From Acidobacteriota bacterium (lineage in GTDB: Bacteria > Acidobacteriota > Blastocatellia > Pyrinomonadales > Pyrinomonadaceae), in NCBI GenBank assembly GCA_003222975.1, contig QHXN01000036.1, forward strand, positions 1-64,000: a stretch of 64,000 bases of DNA, in the 5' to 3' direction. The notes under the pieces are model-generated. The model ran no database searches and was not told where the DNA came from. It saw only the letters and a program-made list of their open reading frames with translations. The translations under genes and the position numbers were made by a program. Position 1 is the stretch's first letter. Each line of letters begins with the position of its first letter. This document shows, piece by piece, positions 49,792-59,550 of this stretch.

Positions 49792-50526
49792 ATGAACTAC
49801 CCCCTCTTCGCACTCGGCCTCGGATTCCTGCTCGGCCTGAAGCACGCGACCGAGGCCGACCACCTCGTCGCCGTCACGACGATTGTCAGCGAGCAGCGCT
49901 CGGTCTCCCGCTCGGCGCTCGTGGGCGCGATGTGGGGCGTCGGCCACACGGCGGCGCTCTTCGCCGCGGGCGTCGTCGTCATCCTGCTCGAAGTCACGAT
50001 CCCGGAAAGGGTCGCCGCGGCTCTCGAGTTCGGCGTCGCGCTGATGATTATCTTCCTCGGCAGCCGCGTCCTCTTCCTCACGCTCCGCCGACGCCGACGC
50101 GTGCACGCCCACGCGCACACGCACGGCGGGCGCACGCACACGCACCTGCACTTTCACGAAGACGTTGACGCGCACGCCGCGACCGACGAGCACGCGCCCC
50201 CGCACGAGCGACACGGGGGCTTGGTGGGCTGGAGGCCCTTGGCCGTCGGCGCGGTTCACGGGCTGGCGGGGTCGGCTGCGCTGACGCTGCTCGTGCTGGC
50301 TGAAGTGTTGAGGAACGGCTCGCGCACGCACGGCCTCGCCTACCTGCTCATCTTCGGCGTCGGCTCAATCGGCGGGATGATGCTGATGAGCGCGCTCATC
50401 TCCTTGCCCTTCGTCTTCACCGCCTCCCGCTTCCAGAGGATAGACGCGCCCGTCCGCCTGCTCACGGGATTCGTGAGCGTCGCCTTCGGACTCTACTACG
50501 CCTGGGAGACTGCCGGAGGACTCTGA
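49792..50526 (+). CDS. NiCoT-type nickel/cobalt transporter
   Basis: Inner-membrane divalent-metal permease, 244 aa. The first helix region carries HATEADHLVAVTT, matching the HX4DH signature of nickel/cobalt transporters. About seven membrane segments are visible, with a His-rich cytosolic loop in the middle (HAHAHTHGGRTHTHLHFH). The ATG at 49792 gives the short N terminus; the ORF track's 23 extra codons are doubtful. Cobalt would serve the B12 needed by NrdJ, but the ion is not proven and I see no cobalamin riboswitch upstream. Confidence 0.85.
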   Translation: MNYPLFALGLGFLLGLKHATEADHLVAVTTIVSEQRSVSRSALVGAMWGVGHTAALFAAGVVVILLEVTIPERVAAALEFGVALMIIFLGSRVLFLTLRRRRRVHAHAHTHGGRTHTHLHFHEDVDAHAATDEHAPPHERHGGLVGWRPLAVGAVHGLAGSAALTLLVLAEVLRNGSRTHGLAYLLIFGVGSIGGMMLMSALISLPFVFTASRFQRIDAPVRLLTGFVSVAFGLYYAWETAGGL

Positions 50527-50553
50527 ACAGAAACGCGGGCGGGGCAAAGAAAG

Positions 50554-50630
50554 GGATGAAGGCGGAAGGATGAAGGATGAAGACAAAGCAGAGGGATGAG
50601 GGCCGTTCCCTCATCCTTCCGCCTTCATCC
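50554..50630. repeat. Inverted repeat, GGATGAA/GGCGGAA heptad words
   Basis: 20-nt perfect arms (50554-50573 and 50611-50630). The left side reads GGATGAA-GGCGGAA-GGATGAA-GGATGAA-GACAAAG, an exact 7-nt array. It starts 27 nt past the NiCoT stop. The remainder of the gap to 51021 holds no gene; TATGCTAGGATAAAAT near 50710 may be a promoter -10 region. Confidence 0.9.
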
Positions 50631-51021
50631 TTGCTCTTACACCTGCCTGCGGCTCTGTTTTCTTCCGCCGGCAGCCGCCCTATTTTTTTTCCCACAAACT
50701 TCAAACCGTTATGCTAGGATAAAATTCGTGGGCGTTGCCGCTTTCGCCACGTGCGATTCTCTTCCCGCGGCAAGCTCGGACACGCCCCGGCTCACAGCCC
50801 CTTTGATAGACCGACTCACCAAAGCCCCGTCTGTCAGATTGCTTGACCTTTAATCGTCATACTGACCGAAGAAGGCAGCGACACTTGAAGTGCCTTTCCG
50901 CCTTAACGGCTTTTTCGCCGGATATTTAAGGCGACGCGCCGGCGCGGTCTCTGGCACCGGAGTTGACTTGGGACGGCGGGAGCGGCAGGCGAGAGAGGCC
51001 GCCGGACAAAATATCCCTCGA

Positions 51022-53523
51022 ATGAACACGACAATGGAAATAGTGGAAGGCCAGCGTTTCCCACAGCAGTTCGTCCGCACGCTCTTCGCCTTGGGTGCGT
51101 GCGTGGTGCTCTTCACGCTCTTCCGGCTGCCGTTCGCGCAACTCAGTTTCACAGTCCTGCTCCTCGCGCTCCTCGCCGTCCAGGTCTCCTCGCGCTTCGA
51201 CCGCCGGACGTTGGCGCGCGACGGCTGGCACTTTCCCACAGCCTCAGCCTTCGCCTTTCTCGCGATGCTGCTCTTCGACGGCGAGGTCGCCGTGCTGCTG
51301 GCCGCGCTGGTCGCCGCCTGCGCGGCGCTCTCGGAGAAGAAGGGCGCGGAGGCGACGGCCTTCCGCTCGGCCCTGGCGGCCACCGCGACCTTCGTCGTCG
51401 TCTGGGCGCTGCGGCTCTCCTCCGGCGTCATCACGGACATCCCGGCAGGCAGCCTCTCGCACGCGGCGCTCAACGCGGTCTGCGTCGCCGTGCTCGTCCT
51501 CTCCTTCATCCGCGCGGCGGTGACGACCGTCGGCGTCTCGTACCGCATCAACCAGTCGCCGTGGCGCGAGGGCGCGCGCTCCTTCTTCTGGCAGCTCGTC
51601 GGCAACTTCGCGGCCTTCGCCGCCGCGCTCGTGGCCGCCGCCGGCGTCCGTTTCTTCGGCGCAAACGTCTCGGTCGCGGGCGTCGCGGTCGCGTGCCTGC
51701 TCTTCTCCGTCGTCGCCCGCGCGTTGCTCTCCGGCGAGAAGCCCGCGACGCCCGCGACCGAGGCGCGCGACAAGGTCAGCGAGAACGACCGCTTCCGCAG
51801 CGCCTTCGACTACGCGGCCATCGGCATGGCGCTGGTCTCGACCGAGGGGCGCTGGCTCCAGGTCAACCACAGCCTCTGCCAGATACTCGGCTACACCGAG
51901 CGGGAGCTGCTCACCACCGACTTCCTCGCCGTCACGCACCCGGACGATTTGCCGACCGCACTCTCGAACATCGGCCAGTTGCTCCGGGGCAAGGTGCAGG
52001 CGTCGCAGATGGAGAAGCGCTACGTTCACAAGTCCGGGCACGAGGTCTGGGTGCACTGGAGCGTCTCGGCGGTGCGCGATCAGTACTCGAAGTCCGTCCA
52101 CCTTATCTTCCAGATTCAGGACATCACCGACCGCAAGCTCGCCGAGGAGCAGCTCCACCACGACGCCTTCCACGACGCGCTGACGGGCTTGCCGAACCGC
52201 GCGCTCTTCATGGATCACCTCAAGCTCTCCATCGCGCGCGCGCGCCGCAACGAGAGCCAGAAGTTCGCCGTCCTCTACCTCGACCTCGACCGCTTCAAGG
52301 TCATCAACGACTCCTTGGGCCACACCATCGGCGACCAGCTCCTCGTCGGCATCGCCGACCGGCTCAAGGAACACCTGCGGCCCGGAGACACCGTGGCCCG
52401 CCTCGGCGGCGACGAGTTCGTCATCCTCATCGAGGACATCGCCGAGGAGACCGAGGCCGTGCAGGTCGCTGAGCGCATCCAGCAGGAGCTGAGTGTGCCC
52501 TTCACCCTGAGCGGGCGCGAGGTCTTCACCACCGTCAGCCTCGGCATCGCGCCTTCGGCCACGGGCTACGAGCGCGCCGAGGACATCCTGCGCGACGCCG
52601 ACACCGCCATGTACCGCGCCAAGTCGGCGGGCAAGGCGCGCTACGAAATCTTCGACCGGGCGATGCACGCGCGCGCCATCAACCTCCTCCAGATGGAGAC
52701 CGACATGCGCCGCGCCCTGGAGCGCGATGAGTTCCTGATCCACTACCAGCCCATCGTCGCGCTCGACAACTTCCGGCTGCGCGGCTTCGAGGCGCTCGTC
52801 CGCTGGCAGCACCCGGAGCGCGGGTTCATCTCGCCGATGGACTTCATCCCCATCGCCGAGGAGACCGGCCTCATCGTGCCGCTCGGCGAGGTCGTCCTGC
52901 GCGAGGCGTGCGCGCAGATGCAGCGCTGGCAGATGATGTTCCCCGTCGAACCGCCCCTCTATGTCGCTGTCAATCTGTCGAGCAAGCAATTCAGCCAGAG
53001 CACACTCATTGACAAGGTCGCCGCGATCCTGAAGGAGACCGGCGTCAACCCCAACAGCGTCAAGCTGGAGATCACCGAGTCGCTCGTCATGGAGAACATA
53101 GACACGGCGACCGACATGCTGCGCCAACTCCGCGCGCTCGGCATCAAGCTCGCCATAGACGACTTCGGGACGGGCTACTCCTCCTTGAGCTACCTCCACC
53201 GCTTCCCCATTGACACCCTGAAGATTGACCGCTCGTTCGTCACGCGCATGAGCGAGAACAACGAGAACACGGAGATCGTCCGCACCATCGTCGTGCTCGC
53301 GCAGAACCTCGGCATGGACGTGGTGGCCGAGGGCGTCGAGACGAACGAGCAACTGGTGCTGCTGCAAAAGCTCGGCTGCGAGAACGGTCAGGGCTACTTC
53401 TTCTCGAAGCCCGTGGGCAGCGACGGCGCGGAGAGAATCATCACCGAAACCTACGGCGCGCTCGTCTCGCCCCTGCGCCGCATGAACGCGCAGTCCAACG
53501 GCAAGCGCGTCCTCGTCGCTTAG
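51022..53523 (+). CDS. Membrane PAS-GGDEF-EAL cyclic-di-GMP enzyme
   Basis: Turnover of the second messenger c-di-GMP at the inner membrane. 833 aa. An N-terminal membrane sensor of about seven helices (residues 10-240) is followed by a PAS domain (FRSAFDYAAIGMALVSTEGRWLQVN), a diguanylate cyclase domain with intact GGDEF (RLGGDEFVILIEDI), and a phosphodiesterase domain with intact EAL (FEALVRWQHPERG) and DDFGTGYSSL. Both active sites look complete, so activity could go either way. The ATG at 51022 replaces the ORF-track start at 50890. A PilZ receptor gene lies 5 kb upstream. Confidence 0.95.
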   Translation: MNTTMEIVEGQRFPQQFVRTLFALGACVVLFTLFRLPFAQLSFTVLLLALLAVQVSSRFDRRTLARDGWHFPTASAFAFLAMLLFDGEVAVLLAALVAACAALSEKKGAEATAFRSALAATATFVVVWALRLSSGVITDIPAGSLSHAALNAVCVAVLVLSFIRAAVTTVGVSYRINQSPWREGARSFFWQLVGNFAAFAAALVAAAGVRFFGANVSVAGVAVACLLFSVVARALLSGEKPATPATEARDKVSENDRFRSAFDYAAIGMALVSTEGRWLQVNHSLCQILGYTERELLTTDFLAVTHPDDLPTALSNIGQLLRGKVQASQMEKRYVHKSGHEVWVHWSVSAVRDQYSKSVHLIFQIQDITDRKLAEEQLHHDAFHDALTGLPNRALFMDHLKLSIARARRNESQKFAVLYLDLDRFKVINDSLGHTIGDQLLVGIADRLKEHLRPGDTVARLGGDEFVILIEDIAEETEAVQVAERIQQELSVPFTLSGREVFTTVSLGIAPSATGYERAEDILRDADTAMYRAKSAGKARYEIFDRAMHARAINLLQMETDMRRALERDEFLIHYQPIVALDNFRLRGFEALVRWQHPERGFISPMDFIPIAEETGLIVPLGEVVLREACAQMQRWQMMFPVEPPLYVAVNLSSKQFSQSTLIDKVAAILKETGVNPNSVKLEITESLVMENIDTATDMLRQLRALGIKLAIDDFGTGYSSLSYLHRFPIDTLKIDRSFVTRMSENNENTEIVRTIVVLAQNLGMDVVAEGVETNEQLVLLQKLGCENGQGYFFSKPVGSDGAERIITETYGALVSPLRRMNAQSNGKRVLVA

Positions 53524-53544
53524 TACACCTAACTAACAGACCTT

Positions 53545-53606
53545 AACCACAGAGGCACGGAGGCGCAGCTCTCATCTTTGAGCTGCGCCTCCGTGCCTCT
53601 GTGGTT
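53545..53606. repeat. Inverted repeat, CACAGAGG/CACGGAGG words
   Basis: Perfect 27-nt arms (53545-53571, 53580-53606) with an 8-nt loop in the convergent gap between the GGDEF-EAL and SPOR genes, 21 nt past the former's stop. A diverged relative is at 57493-57579. Confidence 0.92.
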
Positions 53607-53664
53607 TACTCACGTCGCGGCGTGCTTTACCGGCGCTGACACGCCCCCGCATTTTGCGCGCCGT

Positions 53665-54351
53665 TTACTGCCCCGCAGGCTCGACGATGACGGTCTCGCC
53701 GACGAGACGTTTGGCGCGCAGCCGCGCGGCGAGTCGGGTCGCGTCCTCGCGCGTCGCGAAGCGCCCGCTGCGAACCTGGTAGCGGAAGCGCGTGGCCGCG
53801 CCGGACTCTTCGACGCGCGCGTCAAACCCCGCCGCGCGCAGGCGCGAGACCTGCTCGTTCGCCTGGCTCAGGTCGTCGAACGACCCGACCTGCACGGAGA
53901 AGGCCCCCTGCCCCGCGTCGCCGCCCGGCGTTAGCGCCGACGGCGCGGCCTCCGTCTCGCCCGCCCCCGGCTCCGCCCGCACGGCCCCGCCGCGCGCCGC
54001 ATTCGCGTTCGTCTTCGACTCCTGCGCCCCTGCGCGCGCCTCCCGCGCCGGCGGCTGGTTCGTCGCCTCGTTCCTAAAAACCTCGCCGCCCGCTTCGCCC
54101 GACTTTCCGACGGGGCGCGACGCCCAACTGAAGAAGAGCAGGGCGAGCACGAACCCCGCGACACACAGCAGAATCCACGCGGGCGCAATCTTCAGGACGC
54201 GCCTGCCGACCGCGTAGCCGTCGTAGCCCGGCGCGCCGCGTCGCGGCGCGGGCGTGATGGCCGCGCCGCACGTCGCGCAGACGGGCGTGCCCGCCCCCTG
54301 TTCTTTACCGACCTCATTTGCTGAGCCGCAGTGCGGGCAAGTCAATTCCAT
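53665..54351 (-). CDS. Zn-ribbon, single-pass SPOR-domain protein
   Basis: 228 aa. N-terminal zinc ribbon (CPHCGSANEV...CATCGAAI), one membrane helix (KIAPAWILLCVAGFVLALLFF, ~55-75), a Pro/Ala/Glu-rich periplasmic spacer, and a C-terminal SPOR domain (FSVQVGSFDDLSQANEQVSRLRAAGFDARV). SPOR domains bind denuded septal peptidoglycan, so a division-site role is likely. It follows the histidine kinase and response regulator in the same direction. Confidence 0.88.
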   Translation of the reverse strand: MELTCPHCGSANEVGKEQGAGTPVCATCGAAITPAPRRGAPGYDGYAVGRRVLKIAPAWILLCVAGFVLALLFFSWASRPVGKSGEAGGEVFRNEATNQPPAREARAGAQESKTNANAARGGAVRAEPGAGETEAAPSALTPGGDAGQGAFSVQVGSFDDLSQANEQVSRLRAAGFDARVEESGAATRFRYQVRSGRFATREDATRLAARLRAKRLVGETVIVEPAGQ

Positions 54352-54402
54352 CAGGCAGGAGTGTGAACGCGACGCGTGCGAGAATCAAGAGGGCAACTCG
54401 GC

Positions 54403-54486
54403 AAATGATGAATGCGGAATGATGAATGATGAATTAAAAGAGTCAGGTCGCTTCTCATTTCATTCATCATTCCGCATTCATCATTT
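54403..54486. repeat. Inverted repeat, GATGAAT/GCGGAAT heptad words (second copy)
   Basis: 27-nt perfect arms (54403-54429, 54460-54486). Left wording GATGAAT-GCGGAAT-GATGAAT-GATGAAT, the same set as at 31964-32049, 22 kb away. It begins 4 nt past the response-regulator stop. Confidence 0.92.
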
Positions 54487-54490
54487 CCTC

Positions 54491-55171
54491 CTATCCCGTG
54501 AACTTGTAGCCGACGCGGTGGACGGTGATGATGTGGCGCGGGTCGGAGGGTATGTCCTCGATCTTCTGCCGGAGCTTGGCGATGTGCATGTCCACGGTGC
54601 GCGTCAGCGGCAGGCCCTCGTAGCCCCACACGTGGTCGAGCAGTTGGTCGCGCGTGACGACCTCGCCGCGATGCTCGGCGAAATACTTCATCATCTTGAA
54701 CTCGCGCGGGCTGAGTTCAATCGTCTGCCCGCCCTTCGACGCCTCGAACGTCTTGAAGTTGATCTCCACGTCGCCGAACTCGACCCGCTCGACCTGCTCC
54801 GTGGCCTTCGACGCGCGGCGCAGCACGGCCTCGACGCGCGCCATCAGCTCCAGGAAGCTGAACGGCTTGGTGACGTAGTCGTCCGCGCCGGTCTTCAGGC
54901 CGAGCACCTTGTCTATCTCCTGCCCGCGCGCCGTGAGCATGATGACGGGCGTGTCATTGCCGGCGCTGCGGAGCTGGCGGCACACGTCGAGGCCGCTCAT
55001 GCGCGGCAGCATCACGTCGAGGATGACGAGGTCGTGACCCCGCTCCCTCGCGAGTTGCAGCCCCGTCGCGCCGTCGCGCGCCACCTGCACCGTGTAGCCC
55101 TCGTAGCTGAAGCCGTCGCGCAGCGCGACCGCCATCGCCTGATCGTCTTCTACGATGAGAACTTTTCGCAT
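54491..55171 (-). CDS. OmpR/PhoB-type response regulator
   Basis: 226 aa. Receiver domain with acidic pocket VEDD (Asp9/10), phosphoacceptor Asp52 in [12 protein letters not shown], switch Thr in MLTARG and Lys in TKPFS. The C-terminal winged helix contains [32 protein letters not shown]...[14 protein letters not shown]. Cytoplasmic DNA-binding partner of the kinase encoded 133 bp upstream. Targets unknown. Confidence 0.95.
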   Translation of the reverse strand: MRKVLIVEDDQAMAVALRDGFSYEGYTVQVARDGATGLQLARERGHDLVILDVMLPRMSGLDVCRQLRSAGNDTPVIMLTARGQEIDKVLGLKTGADDYVTKPFSFLELMARVEAVLRRASKATEQVERVEFGDVEINFKTFEASKGGQTIELSPREFKMMKYFAEHRGEVVTRDQLLDHVWGYEGLPLTRTVDMHIAKLRQKIEDIPSDPRHIITVHRVGYKFTG

Positions 55172-55182
55172 AGGTTAAAAGT

Positions 55183-55291
55183 CGTGAACCGTAAACCGTG
55201 AACCGTGAACCGTCATTGTGTGACGCGCCGACTTGGATGAGACACCGGAAATTTCAACGTCGCTTTTTCTTGTCACGGTTTACGGTTCACG
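55183..55291. repeat. Inverted repeat, CGTGAAC/CGTAAAC heptad words (third copy)
   Basis: Left array CGTGAAC-CGTAAAC-CGTGAAC-CGTGAAC-CGT; the best perfect pairing is 18 nt (55183-55200 with 55274-55291). It lies between the kinase stop and the regulator start of one two-component pair, 13 nt past the kinase stop. Confidence 0.88.
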
Positions 55292-55304
55292 GTTCACGCG
55301 GGTT

Positions 55305-56990
<1,686 letters not shown>

Positions 56991-57199
56991 CAAAGACTCT
57001 TCGACCCCTTCGGAAACTTCCCGGCGCATACGATACAACGGAACGCGCGCCCGCGTCTCTCCCCGGCGGGCCGCTTTTACAGGCCCTTTACAACTTTTTA
57101 CCTCTCTTTACGCGCGTGTGATGACATTTACACGCCGCACGCCTACATTAACGGCGACCTCGCACGGCGACGACTTAGATGGGAAGTGGGGCTTCCGAG

Positions 57200-57460
57200 A
57201 TGAAGATCAAGCGTTGGAAGATGATTGCCTTCGCCGCCTGCCTGACGGCGTTCACGGAGTTCGCCTGCCACGCGGCGGCGCACTCATACGCGGGGCGCGC
57301 GCGCGGGCCTTGCACGAAAGAGGCCGTGATCCGCGGCGAGGGACTCATGCGCGTCGGCGGCTACGAGCTGAACGTGAGATTCACGCCCGAAGGCCGGCTC
57401 GTCGGCTTCGACATCAGCGCCATGCCCTTGAAGAAGCCCGCTTCGGGCGCGGGGGCTTAG
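57200..57460 (+). CDS. Small secreted protein, unknown
   Basis: 86 aa from ATG 57200 (MKIKRWKMIAFAACLTAFTEFACHAAA), a signal peptide. The short mature part reads ACTKEAV-like CTKEAVIRGEGLMRVGGYELNVRFTPEGRLVGFDISAMP. No family recognised. The ATG at 57179 is an alternative start. Divergent from the kinase gene. Confidence 0.55.
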   Translation: MKIKRWKMIAFAACLTAFTEFACHAAAHSYAGRARGPCTKEAVIRGEGLMRVGGYELNVRFTPEGRLVGFDISAMPLKKPASGAGA

Positions 57461-57492
57461 TCAAGACTTGAACGTCCTGCAAAGAACAATTA

Positions 57493-57579
57493 ACCACCGC
57501 AGGCACGGAGGGCACGGAGACGGCACAGAGTTTTTGAATTTCTCTGTGAAACCTCCGCGCCCTCTGCGCCTGCGGTGGT
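57493..57579. repeat. Inverted repeat, CACGGAGG words (diverged relative)
   Basis: 27-nt arms with three mismatches (57493-57519, 57553-57579), plus an inner ACAGAG / CTCTGT pair. Convergent gap between the small secreted protein and the quinone-reductase-like gene. Wording overlaps the 53545 element. Confidence 0.85.
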
Positions 57580-57593
57580 AAGAAGCCTGAGCC

Positions 57594-58556
57594 TCACGGA
57601 ATCAGAACGATCTTGCCGTAAGCACCCGGCTTCAAGACCTCTTCGTGCGCGCGCGCGGCGGAGGCTATCGGCAACTCGCGGCCCACGACGGGGCGGAGCG
57701 TCCCCGCTTCGAGGCCGGCGACCAAGCCCGCGTGAACACTTTCGAGTTCCCGCGGCGACGCGTTGAAGAGCATCATCCCTAAGACGGTTGCGTCGCGCGC
57801 CATCGCCAGGCGCGGGTTGATCTCGACCGCGCCGCGCGAGCCGATGACGACGACGCGCCCACCCTTCGCAATCACGCCGAGGTCTTTGTTCAGGTTCACG
57901 TTGGCGAGCATTTCCAGGATCACGTCCGGCCCGCGCCCGCCCGTGAGCTTTGTCAACTCGTCGAGGTAGCCGGGCGCGTGGTGGTCGAGCACGTATTGCG
58001 CGCCCTGCTCGGCGACGAGCCTGCGGCCCTCGTCTGTCCCGCCCGTGCCGATGACTGTAAAGCCCGCGGCGCGCGCAATCTGCACAGCCGCCGTGCCGAC
58101 GCCGCCGCTCGCGCCGTGCACAAGCACGGTCTCGCCCGCCACACCGTGCGCGCGCTGGAAGAGGGCGCGGTATGCGGTCGCGTAAGGCGTGCTCACGCCG
58201 GCCCCTTCGGCGAACGAGATACGCTCCGGCAGCGCGTACACCTGCGCCTCGTCGCACAGCGCAAGCTCAGCGTAAGCGCCGCTCAAGCTCCCCGCCGTGT
58301 AAACCCTGTCGCCCACGCGCACGCGCTCGACTCCTTCGCCCACGGCCTCGACCGTGCCCGCCGCGTCGAGTCCCGGCGTGAAGGGGAGTTGCGGCCTGAC
58401 GGCGTGGCCGCCCCCGCGGATGTACGTGTCCACGGGGTTGACGCCTGCGGCGCGCACGCGCACGAGCACCTGCCCCGCGCCGGGCCGCGGGTCCGGCACG
58501 TCTTCCAGGCGCAAGACCTCCGGCCCGCCGAACTCGTGAACTCGAATCGCTTTCAT
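57594..58556 (-). CDS. Zinc-less medium-chain dehydrogenase (NADPH:quinone reductase-like)
   Basis: 320 aa. Family start MKAIRVHEFGGPEVLRLEDVPDP, GroES-like substrate domain with GLDAAGTVEAVGEGVERVRVGDRV, and the NADPH-binding motif ASGGVGTAAVQIARAAG. Catalytic zinc ligands are not evident, as in quinone reductases. The ATG at 58556 follows GAAGGAGGG. It starts 11 bp after the NmrA-like gene, so the two probably form an operon handling reactive carbonyls or quinones; the substrate is unknown. Confidence 0.9.
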   Translation of the reverse strand: MKAIRVHEFGGPEVLRLEDVPDPRPGAGQVLVRVRAAGVNPVDTYIRGGGHAVRPQLPFTPGLDAAGTVEAVGEGVERVRVGDRVYTAGSLSGAYAELALCDEAQVYALPERISFAEGAGVSTPYATAYRALFQRAHGVAGETVLVHGASGGVGTAAVQIARAAGFTVIGTGGTDEGRRLVAEQGAQYVLDHHAPGYLDELTKLTGGRGPDVILEMLANVNLNKDLGVIAKGGRVVVIGSRGAVEINPRLAMARDATVLGMMLFNASPRELESVHAGLVAGLEAGTLRPVVGRELPIASAARAHEEVLKPGAYGKIVLIP

Positions 58557-58567
58557 CGTTCCCTCCT

Positions 58568-59431
58568 TCATTCGCCCTTGAAAGCCTGCGCGTAGTCGCG
58601 CGCGAAACGGTCGAAGGTGGTCGGCTCTTTTTTGCCGACAGTGCGGACGTGGTCGGTCACCTCGGCGGCATAGCCCGCGGCGAAGATTTCGTTGAGACGT
58701 TCGAGCGCGCCGACGAGCCATTCGGGCAGGCCCGCCGCGAGCGCGCCCTGTCGGAACTGCTCCGGCGTGATGGCGACGTAAGTGATCTCCCTGCCGGTCG
58801 CGTCCGAGAGCTTCGCGGCCACTTCGCGGTACGAAAGCGCCTCCGGCCCAGTGAGGACGTAAGCCTGGCCCTCATGCCCTTCTTCCGTGAGCGCGCGCGC
58901 GGCGACCGCGGCGATGTCGCGCACGTCTATGAAGCTCGCCCTGGCGTCGCCGACCGGCTGGTAGATGCGGCCCTCGGCGTTGATCTGCTGCGCCTGGCCG
59001 AGAAGGTTCTGCATGAAGAAGTTCGGCCTGAGCATCGTCCACGAGAGGCCGGACTCTTTCAAGTAATCTTCGGCCTGACCGTGCCATTTGCCGAAGCCTT
59101 CGTGTGCTGCGGAGTCAGCCCCGATGGCCGAGAACTTCACGACGTGGCGCACGCCCGCGCGCTTCGCTGACTCGATGAAGTCGCGCTGTTGCTCGAACGT
59201 CTGCGGCGAGGGCGGCGTCAAAAGCAGCGCCCGGTTAACGCCTTCGAGCGCGGCGTCCAGAGTCTCCGGCCTGTCGAAGTCGCCCTCGACGGTCTCGAAC
59301 CCCGCGTCGCGTATGAACGAAGCCTTCGCGGGGTCGCGCACGAGAGCGCGCACGCCCGTCGCCCCTAGCTCCCGGAGCTTGCCTATGATTTCCCTTCCGG
59401 TCGTCCCCGTAGCGCCTGTGACTAGAATCAT
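58568..59431 (-). CDS. NmrA-like atypical short-chain dehydrogenase
   Basis: 287 aa. N-terminal NAD(P)-binding motif VTGATGTTGREI, then ALVRDPAKA, VEGDFDRPETLDAAL, VKFSAIGAD and WTMLRPNFFMQNLL. This is the NmrA/YtfG pattern, which lacks the Tyr-Lys pair of classical enzymes. Members act as NAD(P)H sensors or quinone reductases. First gene of a two-gene operon with the quinone-reductase-like gene. Confidence 0.9.
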   Translation of the reverse strand: MILVTGATGTTGREIIGKLRELGATGVRALVRDPAKASFIRDAGFETVEGDFDRPETLDAALEGVNRALLLTPPSPQTFEQQRDFIESAKRAGVRHVVKFSAIGADSAAHEGFGKWHGQAEDYLKESGLSWTMLRPNFFMQNLLGQAQQINAEGRIYQPVGDARASFIDVRDIAAVAARALTEEGHEGQAYVLTGPEALSYREVAAKLSDATGREITYVAITPEQFRQGALAAGLPEWLVGALERLNEIFAAGYAAEVTDHVRTVGKKEPTTFDRFARDYAQAFKGE

Positions 59432-59550
59432 CTCTCTTCTCCTCTGTTCGTCTCAATGCAAGACTTTACGTTTTGCGAGGCCATTTGGCTAACTCTCAAG
59501 TAGCTCTCGGCGTGAGCACCTGCACGGCCCGGCGCGCGCCGCGCCGTCCG

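Noticed and set aside
51244-53367. 707-aa minus-strand ORF inside the GGDEF-EAL gene
   Set aside because: Antisense shadow without motifs; the plus strand has intact GGDEF and EAL sites.
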